The position numbers were made by a program, and so were the translations under genes. Below are positions 18,435 to 27,016 of a stretch of DNA of 64,000 nucleotides, piece by piece. Below the pieces are notes generated by a model, which worked only from the letters and a program-made list of their open reading frames with translations, ran no database searches and was not told the origin of the DNA. Each line of letters starts with the position of its first letter. Position 1 is the first letter of the stretch. Origin of the DNA: Candidatus Gastranaerophilales bacterium (lineage in GTDB: Bacteria; Cyanobacteriota; Vampirovibrionia; Gastranaerophilales; Gastranaerophilaceae); contig CALVBU010000001.1 of assembly GCA_944325875.1 (NCBI GenBank), forward strand, positions 62,001 to 126,000, in the 5' to 3' direction.

Positions 18435-19670
18435 TTAAAGAATAGCACCCTTAGGTACAACAGTGACACCATTTGGAGAGACATGAAAACCTCTTCTCAA
18501 ATCTTCTTCCCTATCATACCCGATTCTTGTGTTAGGTGGGATTTTAACATTTTTATCAATAATTGCTCTTTTAATTCTAGAATATCTACCGACATCTACA
18601 TTTTCCATTAATATGCTTTCATAAACTTGGGAATAGCTATTAACTCTTACCTTTGGGGAAAGCACACATCTAGAAATGCTTCCACCAGAGACAACACAGC
18701 CCTCTGATACCATAGAATTTGTAGCCATGCCAACTCGATCACCTTCCTGCCAAATAAATTTAGCAGGAGGATAATTGTAGTTAAAAGTTCTTAAAGGCCA
18801 ATCCTTTGAATATAAATTCAATTCAGGATTTGAATCTAATAAATCCATATTAGCCTGCCAATATGCATCAATACTTCCTACATCACGCCAATAGCCACGT
18901 TCAGCATCGGTAATTCCAGGAAATTCATTATCAGCAAAGTTATAAATAAATATATTTCTGCCTTCTTGCAATAACATAGGAATAACATTTTTACCAAAAT
19001 CATGACTAGATGACTCAATACGCTCATCTTCATTCAACGCATCTAAAAGAATATTTTTATTAAAAATATAATTTCCCATAGATGCAAGACATTTATCAGG
19101 ATGTCCAGGAATACATTTTGGTTTATTTTGAGGTTTTTCAACAAAATTAGTTAATTTCCAGTTATCATCAACTTCAATAATTCCGAATTCAGAAGCTTCC
19201 TCAATAGGAATAGGAATAGCGGAAATAGTTAAATCTGCATTTTTATTTTTATGGAAATCGAGCATTTGCGAAACATCCATTTTATAAATATGATCTCCAC
19301 CAAAAATACATACATAATCAGGATCTTCATCTGTTATATGAAAAACGTTTTGATAAATAGCATCAGCAGTTCCCCTGTACCAATCAAGACCAGTACGCAT
19401 CTGAGCCGGAGCCAAATCCACATATTGATTCAAAAATGGAGATAATGCCCAACCTCTTGTTATATGCTTATTTAAAGAATCTGATTTATACTGGGTTAGA
19501 ACCTTAATCTTAAAAAATCCTGAATTGATAAAATTATTCAAAACAAAATCAATAATTCTATATCTTCCTCCAAAAGGAACCGCAGGTTTTGCTCTATCTT
19601 TAGTCAATGGAAGCAATCTTTTACCTTCTCCACCTGCCAAAATCATAACCAATGCATCATCTATTGACAT
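18435..19670 (-). CDS. glgC: Glucose-1-phosphate adenylyltransferase (ADP-glucose pyrophosphorylase)
   Basis: The 411-residue enzyme has the nucleotidyltransferase P-loop-like motif [26 protein letters not shown] at about residues 10-35, the substrate region ([11 protein letters not shown], then [11 protein letters not shown]) and a C-terminal left-handed beta-helix. It makes ADP-glucose from ATP and glucose-1-phosphate for glycogen synthesis and is normally the controlled step. AGAGGG precedes the ATG. No other glycogen genes are adjacent. The identification is secure. Confidence 0.95.
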   Translation of the reverse strand: MSIDDALVMILAGGEGKRLLPLTKDRAKPAVPFGGRYRIIDFVLNNFINSGFFKIKVLTQYKSDSLNKHITRGWALSPFLNQYVDLAPAQMRTGLDWYRGTADAIYQNVFHITDEDPDYVCIFGGDHIYKMDVSQMLDFHKNKNADLTISAIPIPIEEASEFGIIEVDDNWKLTNFVEKPQNKPKCIPGHPDKCLASMGNYIFNKNILLDALNEDERIESSSHDFGKNVIPMLLQEGRNIFIYNFADNEFPGITDAERGYWRDVGSIDAYWQANMDLLDSNPELNLYSKDWPLRTFNYNYPPAKFIWQEGDRVGMATNSMVSEGCVVSGGSISRCVLSPKVRVNSYSQVYESILMENVDVGRYSRIKRAIIDKNVKIPPNTRIGYDREEDLRRGFHVSPNGVTVVPKGAIL

Positions 19671-19747
19671 ATTAACCCTCTTTTCAACTATATATATAAA
19701 TTATACACAGCTAAATAAAAAAATGCACTAATTCTTAATAACTATTT

Positions 19748-20473
19748 TTATTTACATTTTGTCTTCTTGTCCCACTCTAAATCATCACAGTGCAGATAAT
19801 CCATATTTTCATTAATAATAACCCACGCTGTGCAAGACCTGCCTGTTCCGCCAGAAGATGTCTTACAATTAGAATCTGAAAGTTTTCCTTTAGTATTTCC
19901 TTCTGGAACAATTTTATCTTTATATACGTCAAAATAAAAAATGTCTTTGCCCAAAACATAACGATCCTTTGTAGAATTAGGCAGAGCAATTCCGACTTCA
20001 AGACATTCTTGTGTATTACTGCAACTTGAATAAGTCCAACCGAAAAAAAGTCGAGTCCCATCAGCTAATATCAAAGTTGGATCCTTATACACACCTGTAC
20101 CATGTTTTACACCATTTAGCTTATAAACTAACTTGCCTAAACAATTAACACCAGCATCACAAGATTTTATCACTTTTAGCTGTTTTGCAAACAAACTTTT
20201 CAAGTACTCGGTATTCGTGTAATCAAGTATTGTATCCCCGTTTTCATCTACTTCACCTGTCGAAGTATTTGAAGTAATTAAACTATCTAAAGGCCCATAT
20301 TCATTAGTTATGTTCAATTGTGCCTGCTGCAGCATTGAATATACTTTCTTTAGTTTTACTACAATTTGTTTTTCATTATTTTTTTGAATTAACGCAGGCA
20401 GTGTCATTGATGCAATAACACCAATAATTCCAAGTGTTATCAATACTTCCGCAAGCGTAAAAGCCTTTTTCAT
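19748..20473 (-). CDS. Type IV pilin-like / pseudopilin protein
   Basis: The 241-residue protein starts MKKA-FTLAEVLITLGIIGVIASMTLPALIQ: a short basic leader, Ala at -1, Phe at +1 and Glu at +5, the prepilin-peptidase site followed by the assembly helix. A globular domain with several cysteines follows and ends near CTAWVIINENMDYLHC. The mature protein would be assembled into a pilus or pseudopilus at the membrane. It has an AGGAGG ribosome site and a TATAAT box at 20502-20497. The gene is divergent from a tiny AbrB-type gene, across repeats of TTATAAC. Confidence 0.88.
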   Translation of the reverse strand: MKKAFTLAEVLITLGIIGVIASMTLPALIQKNNEKQIVVKLKKVYSMLQQAQLNITNEYGPLDSLITSNTSTGEVDENGDTILDYTNTEYLKSLFAKQLKVIKSCDAGVNCLGKLVYKLNGVKHGTGVYKDPTLILADGTRLFFGWTYSSCSNTQECLEVGIALPNSTKDRYVLGKDIFYFDVYKDKIVPEGNTKGKLSDSNCKTSSGGTGRSCTAWVIINENMDYLHCDDLEWDKKTKCK

Positions 20474-20485
20474 AATAGTCCTCCT

Positions 20486-20539
20486 GTTATAACAATATTA
20501 TAACCTACGAGGAAAAATATTTGTCATAATAGTTATAAC
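20486..20539. repeat. Triple TTATAAC repeat in the pilin/AbrB divergent promoter region
   Basis: The palindrome GTTATAAC occurs at 20486-20493 and 20532-20539, and TTATAAC at 20498-20504. The middle copy overlaps the -10 box of the pilin gene, the first lies near its transcription start, and the third lies in the spacer of the opposite promoter. The placement suggests operators, but the region is AT-rich. Confidence 0.4.
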
Positions 20540-20550
20540 ATTGTTACAAT
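20521..20550 (+). promoter_or_regulatory. Promoter of the small AbrB-type gene
   Basis: TTGTCA (20521-20526), an 18-base spacer and TACAAT (20545-20550), each five of six consensus bases. The transcript would begin near 20557, followed by GAGG and the ATG at 20568. Confidence 0.5.
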
Positions 20551-20567
20551 ATTACATAAAGAGGCCT

Positions 20568-20717
20568 ATGATAAGAAAAATAATACAAATAGGTAATAGC
20601 TGGGGCGTAATAATACCATTACCTATATTAGAATTATTAAAAATCAATCCTGTAAAAGATAAATTGGAATTTTCTGTAGAAAAGGATTGTATAATAGTCA
20701 AAAAAGTTAAAGGATAA
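20568..20717 (+). CDS. Small AbrB/MazE-type DNA-binding protein
   Basis: This 49-residue protein reads MIRKIIQIGNSWGVIIPLPI and continues ILELLKI, then ends FSVEKDCIIVKKVKG. The G-N-S-W-G-V-x-I-P core followed by a hydrophobic ELL helix and a late beta strand is the swapped-hairpin SpoVT-AbrB fold of MazE antitoxins and AbrB regulators. It should bind DNA as a dimer. GAGG precedes the ATG and a good promoter lies upstream. No toxin gene is adjacent: the upstream neighbour is the divergent pilin-like gene and the downstream one is a convergent formyltransferase. A role in controlling itself and the pilin gene is inference. Confidence 0.75.
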   Translation: MIRKIIQIGNSWGVIIPLPILELLKINPVKDKLEFSVEKDCIIVKKVKG

Positions 20718-20720
20718 TAA

Positions 20721-21344
20721 TTAAGATTTTTCAAAAAATTTATTATGGCAATGCGAATTACAATTTTCGCAAATACTTGAGTTACATTTAGTATTTTCAA
20801 AAAGCTCAGAAAAATCAAAAACCTTATCATTTAGAACAGCATCGATAACTTTAGGATAAAGTAAATTTTCAAGAGCTTTAATTTCTTGTTCAAACTCATC
20901 ATAATGAGTAGTATTTCCGATCAAAACAGGATATTGAGCTAAAATTTTGCCACCATCAGGTTCATTTGTGATCCAATGTACGGTAACACCTGATACTTTT
21001 ACCCCTGACATAAAAGCTCTATATATTGAATCCTTTCCTTTAAAAGCAGGCAATAAAGATGGGTGAACATTTAAGAATTTACCAAGCTCAATAATTTCAC
21101 TATCTAAGTCATGTTTATAATCAGCAACAACTATCAAATCGAAATTTCTTGCACCAAAAAACTCTGCATTTTCCTCATAAGGAACATGAACAAAAGAAAC
21201 TCCTAACTTTTCAGCTTTGCTTAGCAAATCAGAATTTACATTATCTGAAACCACTGTTATATCAAGATTTTTACCCATAAAATATTTATAAATACTCTCA
21301 AATAATTCACTACTATCTGAACCTAACACTGCTATTTTTCTCAT
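20721..21344 (-). CDS. PurN-like formyltransferase with Cys-rich tail
   Basis: The 207-residue protein has the glycinamide ribonucleotide formyltransferase fold. NVHPSLLPAFKG carries the catalytic Asn and His, and VTVHWITNEPDGGKIL carries the catalytic Asp. PurN would transfer a formyl group from 10-formyl-tetrahydrofolate to GAR in purine synthesis. The usual phosphate loop GSGSN reads GSDSS here, so the acceptor substrate may differ. From residue 187 there is an extra tail with C-x4-C-x2-C-x3-C-H that could bind a metal. The ribosome site is AGGAGG. The stop lies three bases from that of the convergent AbrB-type gene. Confidence 0.75.
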   Translation of the reverse strand: MRKIAVLGSDSSELFESIYKYFMGKNLDITVVSDNVNSDLLSKAEKLGVSFVHVPYEENAEFFGARNFDLIVVADYKHDLDSEIIELGKFLNVHPSLLPAFKGKDSIYRAFMSGVKVSGVTVHWITNEPDGGKILAQYPVLIGNTTHYDEFEQEIKALENLLYPKVIDAVLNDKVFDFSELFENTKCNSSICENCNSHCHNKFFEKS

Positions 21345-21455
21345 AACTCCTCCTAAAAATCAAAGTTTACAATCTTAATATAAATCGAGAAATATAACAA
21401 AAAAATATTTCATAGGACTTAATACAAAAAAGATTATAAACAAAAAGGAGTTACT

Positions 21456-21914
21456 ATGCAAATTAATAGAGTACAAAATTCTGCCAACTATGCCCCAAAC
21501 TTTCAATCACTTAAACATTTTAAGCTTCCTACCAAGGAAGTGCTAGAATGTGCTACAGGTAAAATTAGTCAAGAAACATTAGAAAACCCAAATGGAATAC
21601 TTAAAATATTTTCAAAACTTTATGATATTCCAATGAAAAACCTTGCAGATTTACAAACAGTACCACTAGGATTAAATATATATACATTTTCATCTGGCAC
21701 AATTATAAAAGCTAATAATCCTGAAATTTTTGCAATGTCAAAAAGAATTGTAAAACTTCCAAAAACTCTTCAACAAGAAGAAATCAACAGAATTATTCAA
21801 AGAGTTGGCTCTCAACTAGATATTACAATAGACGACAATATAAAAGCTTATAAAACAATTGATGGAGAAATCGTTACGATTAAAAGAAATAAAGAAAAAA
21901 AGGTCACCGATTAG
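21456..21914 (+). CDS. Unknown F-x-G-tag-type protein
   Basis: The 152-residue protein begins MQINRVQNSANYAPNFQSLK. The N-F-Q-S at residues 15-18 matches the N-terminal tag (PNFxG/S) of other unknown proteins here. No membrane segment or known motif is visible in the rest. An AAGGAG ribosome site lies at proper spacing. The last codons and the stop are embedded in a terminator hairpin, so the C-terminal Lys-Lys-Val-Thr-Asp is partly dictated by the terminator. Function unknown. Confidence 0.65.
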   Translation: MQINRVQNSANYAPNFQSLKHFKLPTKEVLECATGKISQETLENPNGILKIFSKLYDIPMKNLADLQTVPLGLNIYTFSSGTIIKANNPEIFAMSKRIVKLPKTLQQEEINRIIQRVGSQLDITIDDNIKAYKTIDGEIVTIKRNKEKKVTD

Positions 21915-21926
21915 GTGACCTTTTTT
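21895..21926. terminator. Bidirectional terminator containing a stop codon
   Basis: A-rich GGTCACC (to 21908), loop GATTA (21909-21913) and GGTGACC followed by six Ts (21914-21926) form a perfect stem of at least 13 bp. The TAG of the preceding gene (21912-21914) spans the loop and the first base of the 3' arm. It also serves the convergent oad operon. Confidence 0.9.
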
Positions 21927-21941
21927 CAATTGAATTATTTA

Positions 21942-23117
21942 TTAATGGCACAATGCAAGCAAAATACCTGCAGCAACACCAGATCCGATAACACCAGCAA
22001 CGTTAGGTCCCATAGCGTGCATTAACAAGTAGTTTTGAGGGTTAGCCTCTAAACCTACTTTATTAGAAACACGAGCTGCCATAGGCACTGCTGATACACC
22101 GGCAGAACCAATCAACGGATTGATTTTTTCTTTTGAGAATAAGTTCATAAATTTTGCAAATAACACACCAGCGGCAGTTGCAAAACTAAACGCTAATATA
22201 CCAAGTACAAGAATAAATAGTGTTTGAGTAGTTAAAAACTGTTCAGCTGACAATTTTGAACCAACTGAAAGACCTAAGAAAATAGTTACTATGTTGATTA
22301 AAGCGTTTTGCATAGTATCAGAAAGTCTTTCTACAACACCAGATTCTTTACATAAGTTACCGAATGTCAAAGCACCGATAAGAGGACAAGCATCAGGTAA
22401 CAAGATTATACAAAGTCCCAAAACAACAAGTGGGAAAATAATTTTTTCACGTTTTGAAACTTCTCTCAATTGTTTCATTTCAATTTTACGTTCAGCTTCT
22501 GTTGTTAAAGCTTTCATAATAGGTGGTTGAATAACTGGAACCAAAGCCATATAAGAATAAGCAGCAACAGCAATTGCACCTAATAATTCAGGAGCAAGTT
22601 TTGTTGTAACGTAAATAGATGTAGGACCATCAGCACCACCAATGATACCAATAGCACCAGATTGAGGCAAGGTAAATCCAAAACAGCAAAGAGCAAGAAG
22701 TAATGCACCAAAAATACCGAATTGAGCTGCACCACCTAACAATGCTGTTTTAGGATTTGCAATCAACGGACCGAAATCTGTCATTGCACCAACACCCATA
22801 AAGATAATCAATGGGAACAACCCTTGGTGAATACCTGCTTCGTAGATAATTCCTAAAAATCCGTGAGGACCAGCAATATCTGCTACAGGAATATTTGATA
22901 ACAAACCACCAAATGCAATAGGCACTAACAATAGTGGTTCAAATTGTTTTTTAATACCTAACCACAAAAGGAAACAACAAACTACAAGCATAATCGGAGA
23001 ACCGAATTGATGTAAGAATTGCTCAAATCCGTTTGTGATAGAAGGATCAACCGGTTGTACAAAATTAGCAAGACCGGTAGATTGCCATAATTTTATTAAA
23101 CTGTCTGTAATATTCAT
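21942..23117 (-). CDS. oadB: Oxaloacetate decarboxylase beta subunit (Na+ pump)
   Basis: The 391-residue integral membrane protein has about nine to eleven hydrophobic segments. It contains the two hallmark regions of Na+-translocating decarboxylase beta subunits: [20 protein letters not shown] with the essential Asp, and [19 protein letters not shown] with the conserved Ser. It decarboxylates carboxybiotin on the alpha subunit and couples this to Na+ export. It is last in the operon birA-oadG-oadA-oadB and has its own AAAGGA ribosome site. Confidence 0.93.
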   Translation of the reverse strand: MNITDSLIKLWQSTGLANFVQPVDPSITNGFEQFLHQFGSPIMLVVCCFLLWLGIKKQFEPLLLVPIAFGGLLSNIPVADIAGPHGFLGIIYEAGIHQGLFPLIIFMGVGAMTDFGPLIANPKTALLGGAAQFGIFGALLLALCCFGFTLPQSGAIGIIGGADGPTSIYVTTKLAPELLGAIAVAAYSYMALVPVIQPPIMKALTTEAERKIEMKQLREVSKREKIIFPLVVLGLCIILLPDACPLIGALTFGNLCKESGVVERLSDTMQNALINIVTIFLGLSVGSKLSAEQFLTTQTLFILVLGILAFSFATAAGVLFAKFMNLFSKEKINPLIGSAGVSAVPMAARVSNKVGLEANPQNYLLMHAMGPNVAGVIGSGVAAGILLALCH

Positions 23118-23146
23118 TTTTCTATCCTTTTCAAATTATGATTAAA

Positions 23147-24934
23147 CTAACCGATAGTAACTAATACGTCACCTGTTTTAACTTTACTTCCTACTTCAAT
23201 TTCAACTGATTGAACTGTACCTGAAACTGGAGATTTAATTTCTGTTTCCATTTTCATAGCTTCAACAACAGCAATTACATCGCCTTCAGAAATACTATCA
23301 CCGTTTGAAACAAGAACTTTTAATACGTTACCAGGCAATGCTGCTTTAATAGGAGTACCTTCTCCGCTTGCAGCATGAGTATTTGCTTCAATACCAGCTT
23401 TAACATCGATATCATAAAGTTTACCGTTAACAGTAGCTTTTTTACCTTCAATAGCAACTGCATATTTTTTACCGTTAACAGAAACTGTATAACCGTTCGG
23501 TGTATCAACTTTAGGTTCATTAGCACCTTTTTCACATTTTCTAACACCGATAGTTGCTTTACCTTCCAAGAATAAGATACCTTTTTCTTTACAAGCTGCA
23601 GAAATAAAGATATTTTCATCATTAACAGGAAGACCAGCATCTTCAAGACGTTTTGTAGCTGCTTTGATACCTTTAGTTTCATCTTTATCATTCAAGTCAA
23701 CAACTAATTCTGTAGTTGGTTGAAGATTTAATTGTTCAGAAGCAATTTTGATAACTTCTGCATCTGGTTCACAAGGAGTTTTTCCGAAATAACCAAGAAC
23801 CATTTTTCCATAACCTTCTGCAATTTTTTTCCAAGGACCAAACATAACGTTATTAAATGCTTGTTGGAAATAGAATTGAGATACTGGAGTAACTGATGTA
23901 CCAAAACCACCTTTTTCTACAACTTCTTTCATTGCAGCAACAACTTCAGGATATTTATCCATTAAGTTGTTATCACGAAGCATTTGAGTATTAGCAGTCA
24001 ATGCACCACCAGGTAATGGAGATTGAATAATCATAGGGTTAACTGCTAAAGCTTCTGGTGGCAAGAAGTAATCTTTCATACATTCTTTAAATACTTCTTC
24101 AGTTTCAAGAATTTTTTCAATATCAATACCAAGATCGAACTCAGTACCTTTTAATGCATGCCACATAGAAACAATATCAGGTTGAGCAGTACCGCCAGAT
24201 ACTGGTTTCATTGACAAGTCAATACCATCAGCACCACCATCAAGAGCAGCAAGGTAAGCTGCAAGACCAGTACCAGCAGTTTCATGAGAGTGGAATCTGA
24301 TGTGAGCATCAGCACCAAGAATTTCTCTTGTACGTTTAAGAGTTTCATAAACTTTTCTAGGATTTGAAGTACCTGAAGCATCTTTGAATGCTAAGCTGTC
24401 AAATGGAATACCTGCATCAAGAATGTTTCTCAATACTTTTTCATAGAATGCTACGTCATGAGCACCTTCACATCCGATAGGCAATTCCATCATTGTGATA
24501 GTTACTTCATGTTTAAGACCATTATCTCTGATACATTGACCAGAATAAATCAAGTTATTTACATCGTTTAAAGCGTCAAAGTTTCTAACAGTAGTTACAC
24601 CGTGTTTTTTAAACATTTTTGCGTGCAAGTTGATAATATCTCTTGGTTGAGAATCAAGACCTACAACATTAACACCACGAGCTAAAGATTGTAAGTTAAT
24701 ATCAGGACCGACTGCAGCTCTGATTTTATCCATAGTTTCAAAAGCATTTTCGTTGCAATAGAAAATTGGAGATTGGAATCTTGCTCCACCTGCAACTTCA
24801 AAATGTCTGATACCAGCATTTACAGCTGATTGCAAAGCAGGAATAAAGTCATCAACGAATACTCTTGCTCCGTAAACAGATTGGAAACCGTCTCTGAATG
24901 AGGTATCCATAACTTTAATAAGTTTTTTTCCCAT
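23147..24934 (-). CDS. oadA: Oxaloacetate decarboxylase alpha subunit (carboxyltransferase plus biotin domain)
   Basis: The 595-residue protein joins a carboxyltransferase TIM barrel (MDTSFRDGFQS near residue 9, metal-binding) to a middle PYC-OADA domain and a C-terminal biotinyl domain. The biotin lysine is K561 in EAMKME. It moves the carboxyl group of oxaloacetate to biotin, giving pyruvate. The Ala/Pro linker before the biotin domain is short. Genes for the gamma and beta subunits flank it and a biotin ligase heads the operon, which supports the membrane Na+ pump rather than a soluble pyruvate carboxylase subunit. Confidence 0.93.
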   Translation of the reverse strand: MGKKLIKVMDTSFRDGFQSVYGARVFVDDFIPALQSAVNAGIRHFEVAGGARFQSPIFYCNENAFETMDKIRAAVGPDINLQSLARGVNVVGLDSQPRDIINLHAKMFKKHGVTTVRNFDALNDVNNLIYSGQCIRDNGLKHEVTITMMELPIGCEGAHDVAFYEKVLRNILDAGIPFDSLAFKDASGTSNPRKVYETLKRTREILGADAHIRFHSHETAGTGLAAYLAALDGGADGIDLSMKPVSGGTAQPDIVSMWHALKGTEFDLGIDIEKILETEEVFKECMKDYFLPPEALAVNPMIIQSPLPGGALTANTQMLRDNNLMDKYPEVVAAMKEVVEKGGFGTSVTPVSQFYFQQAFNNVMFGPWKKIAEGYGKMVLGYFGKTPCEPDAEVIKIASEQLNLQPTTELVVDLNDKDETKGIKAATKRLEDAGLPVNDENIFISAACKEKGILFLEGKATIGVRKCEKGANEPKVDTPNGYTVSVNGKKYAVAIEGKKATVNGKLYDIDVKAGIEANTHAASGEGTPIKAALPGNVLKVLVSNGDSISEGDVIAVVEAMKMETEIKSPVSGTVQSVEIEVGSKVKTGDVLVTIG

Positions 24935-24966
24935 AATTTTATATCCTTTCGTAATTAATACTGTAA

Positions 24967-25212
24967 TTATCCTTGAGCTCTAGCGACAGCAATAGCAACA
25001 GCAATTGCTTCATCTTCAGATACGTTCTTTTTAGCGCTTTTCTTTTCAACAACTTCCACTTCTTCTGGGAAAAGTTGATTTAACCATTTTACGATGATTG
25101 ACATTCCTTTCATCGCAAATACCATAATGCAAAGGAAACCAAAAACAACTCCCATACCAATACCAAGGAGTACGCTTCCTTCTTCTAAATGTAGAATAAA
25201 TTGTTCCATCAT
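24967..25212 (-). CDS. oadG: Oxaloacetate decarboxylase gamma subunit
   Basis: The 81-residue protein has one N-terminal membrane helix (about residues 14-36) and a charged, lysine-rich cytoplasmic tail, which is the OadG layout. OadG anchors and assembles the alpha-beta complex. The assignment rests mainly on size, topology and its position directly before oadA. It overlaps birA by four bases (ATGA), so the two are translationally coupled. Confidence 0.8.
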   Translation of the reverse strand: MMEQFILHLEEGSVLLGIGMGVVFGFLCIMVFAMKGMSIIVKWLNQLFPEEVEVVEKKSAKKNVSEDEAIAVAIAVARAQG

Positions 25213-25931
25213 AATATATCTCCTATTGTAAGTACGAATTCTTTATTATTTTTATCGGTAAGCACAAGTTCACCGTTATTTGTAATAGATTTTGCAATAC
25301 CATGAAGCTCTCTGTCAAAAACTTTCACTGTGATTTCATTACCAAGAAAACATGCTCTTGAAACATAATCTTCATATATTTTACTAAACCCATTAATTAA
25401 AAAGTCGTTATATTCAGAGAAAAAATAAGAGCACAAATCTTCTCTAAAAGTTCTAATATCAACATCTTTACCAATTTCCATATTCAACGCTGTAATTTCT
25501 TTATCAGTAACTAGCTTAACAGACTCAGGATTGGCAGTTAAATTAACTCCAATTCCCAAAGCTAACCCCTTGAACAAAGAGCCTTGCATTACTGTTTCAG
25601 ATAAAATTCCAGCAATTTTTTTACCATTTACTAAAACATCATTCGGCCATTTTATCTTTGGTTCAAGCCCATAGCGTTCTAACACCTTACACAAAGCCAA
25701 TGCTAAATACTGAGTTAGATTAGAATATACGCTATGAAAGGTATCAGAAGGTTTTAAAACAAAAGTCATAAATAAGTTTCCTTCTCCCAAATCCACCCAT
25801 TTACGCTGTAAACGACCTCTGCCAGCAGATTGATTTTTGGCATGCACAACAGTCAAATCGCTGAGTTCATCAATATGTGACTTAGCGTACAAATTAGTAG
25901 ATTCGACCGTATCAAGGCTGATCGTTTCCAT
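25209..25931 (-). CDS. birA: Biotin--[carboxylase] ligase BirA (catalytic type)
   Basis: The 240-residue ligase has the biotin/ATP loop SAGRGRLQRKW near residues 36-46, the substrate region PNDVLVNGKKIAGILSE and a C-terminal SH3-like domain (HGIAKSITNNGELVL). It lacks the N-terminal helix-turn-helix of the repressor type, so it only attaches biotin to target lysines. It heads the oad operon, whose alpha subunit needs biotin. A strong GGGGAG ribosome site precedes the ATG. It is divergent from the atp operon. Confidence 0.92.
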   Translation of the reverse strand: METISLDTVESTNLYAKSHIDELSDLTVVHAKNQSAGRGRLQRKWVDLGEGNLFMTFVLKPSDTFHSVYSNLTQYLALALCKVLERYGLEPKIKWPNDVLVNGKKIAGILSETVMQGSLFKGLALGIGVNLTANPESVKLVTDKEITALNMEIGKDVDIRTFREDLCSYFFSEYNDFLINGFSKIYEDYVSRACFLGNEITVKVFDRELHGIAKSITNNGELVLTDKNNKEFVLTIGDIL

Positions 25932-25972
25932 TACTCCCCTTCTTATACAATTTGAATATGTAATAATCTTAC

Positions 25973-26016
25973 CGCAAACAAAAAAAATTTGCGATTTTTT
26001 TTTTACGAGTTAGAAT
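25973..26016 (+). promoter_or_regulatory. Hairpin with T-run and overlapping promoter before the atp operon
   Basis: CGCAAA (25973-25978) can pair with TTTGCG (25988-25993), followed by ten or more Ts to 26004, as in a terminator. The same 3' arm gives TTGCGA (25989-25994), which with a 16-base spacer and TAGAAT (26011-26016) forms a plausible -35/-10 pair. The T-run would be the promoter spacer. Which reading is real cannot be told from sequence. Confidence 0.4.
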
Positions 26017-26041
26017 AAAATCAAGAAGAGGGGAATTGTAC

Positions 26042-26740
26042 ATGAGTCAAATGGGTCATTGGGTTTATAATACAGTAATTGCAGGCCATCAGATGAGTTT
26101 TAATCTTGATACCATTTTTACTATGTGGTTTGCAATGGGTGTAATTATTCTATTTGCAATAATTGCAACAAGAAAGCTAACTCTTGTCCCTAACAAATTA
26201 CAAGCTGTATGTGAAAATATAATGCAATTTTTCTGGGGAACTCTGGATACAATGATTCCTAATAAAAATCGTCAACATGTTCCATTAGTTGCTTCGTTGT
26301 TTTTATTTATATTGTTTGCCAATTTAATGGGGCAATTGCCTCTTAGAATTATACATTTAAAAACCGGTGAATTAGCATCACCAACGAATGATTTAAATTT
26401 GACAGCTGCAATGGCTATTATTGTACTTTTGTATTATTTATTCATGGGTTTCAAAACAAAAGGTTTAAGATATCTTTTGCAGGAATTTAGTTTTACAGGA
26501 ATAATAATGGCATTAGTTGAAATATTAGAAATGATTACAAGACCTTTAAGTCTTGCAATTCGTCTTTTTGCAAATATTTTTGCAGGAGAAATATTAGTAT
26601 CTGTAGCATTAGGATTATCAGCATATTTACTTCCTTTACCGGTTATGCTATTTGAAATCCTTGTTGCATTTATACAAGCAACAGTATTTATGATGCTTAC
26701 AATTGCTTATATCTCCTCTGCAACTGGAGAAGAACATTAA
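26042..26740 (+). CDS. atpB: ATP synthase subunit a
   Basis: The 232-residue membrane protein has five or six hydrophobic segments and the essential Arg in RPLSLAIRLFANIFAGE, which lines the proton half-channels against the c ring. The ATG at 26042 was chosen over a TTG at 26036 because AGAGGGG spaces to it by eight bases. It is the first gene of an a-c-b'-b-delta-alpha-gamma operon, the same order as the cyanobacterial atp1 operon. No atpI precedes it. Confidence 0.95.
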   Translation: MSQMGHWVYNTVIAGHQMSFNLDTIFTMWFAMGVIILFAIIATRKLTLVPNKLQAVCENIMQFFWGTLDTMIPNKNRQHVPLVASLFLFILFANLMGQLPLRIIHLKTGELASPTNDLNLTAAMAIIVLLYYLFMGFKTKGLRYLLQEFSFTGIIMALVEILEMITRPLSLAIRLFANIFAGEILVSVALGLSAYLLPLPVMLFEILVAFIQATVFMMLTIAYISSATGEEH

Positions 26741-26771
26741 TATTAAAAATACAAAAAATAAGGAGAGAAAA

Positions 26772-27014
26772 ATGATTGACACAAACACAACTATGGAATT
26801 AGCAAAACTTGGTGGCGGTATTGCAATCGGATTTGGTGCAATCGGAGCTGGACTTGGTATTGGATTTGCGACAAAAGGTCTTATGGATGCAATTTCAAGA
26901 CAACCTGAAATCGCTGGTAAAGCTTTCGGTTTCTTCTTACTTGGTGCTGCGTTATCAGAAGCTTGTGCTCTTTACGCATTCGTTGTAGCTGCTAAATTAA
27001 TAGGACTTATGTAA
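26772..27014 (+). CDS. atpE: ATP synthase subunit c
   Basis: The 80-residue proteolipid has two membrane helices joined by the RQPE loop (residues 43-46). The ion-binding Glu63 lies in ALSEACALY. At positions where Na+-binding c subunits have Gln (helix 1) and Ser or Thr (after the Glu), this protein has Ile30 and Ala64, so it looks proton-specific. AAGGAG lies seven bases before the ATG at 26772; the upstream in-frame start at 26703 lies inside atpB and was rejected. Confidence 0.96.
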   Translation: MIDTNTTMELAKLGGGIAIGFGAIGAGLGIGFATKGLMDAISRQPEIAGKAFGFFLLGAALSEACALYAFVVAAKLIGLM

Positions 27015-27016
27015 TA

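Noticed and set aside
20552-20830. 92-codon minus-strand frame
   Set aside because: It lies antisense to the AbrB-type gene and runs into the PurN-like gene in another frame; the + strand AbrB reading is far better.
23320-23691. Frames of 123 and 66 codons inside oadA
   Set aside because: Repetitive Leu/Lys or Phe/Ser composition is typical of shadows of a coding gene in AT-rich DNA.
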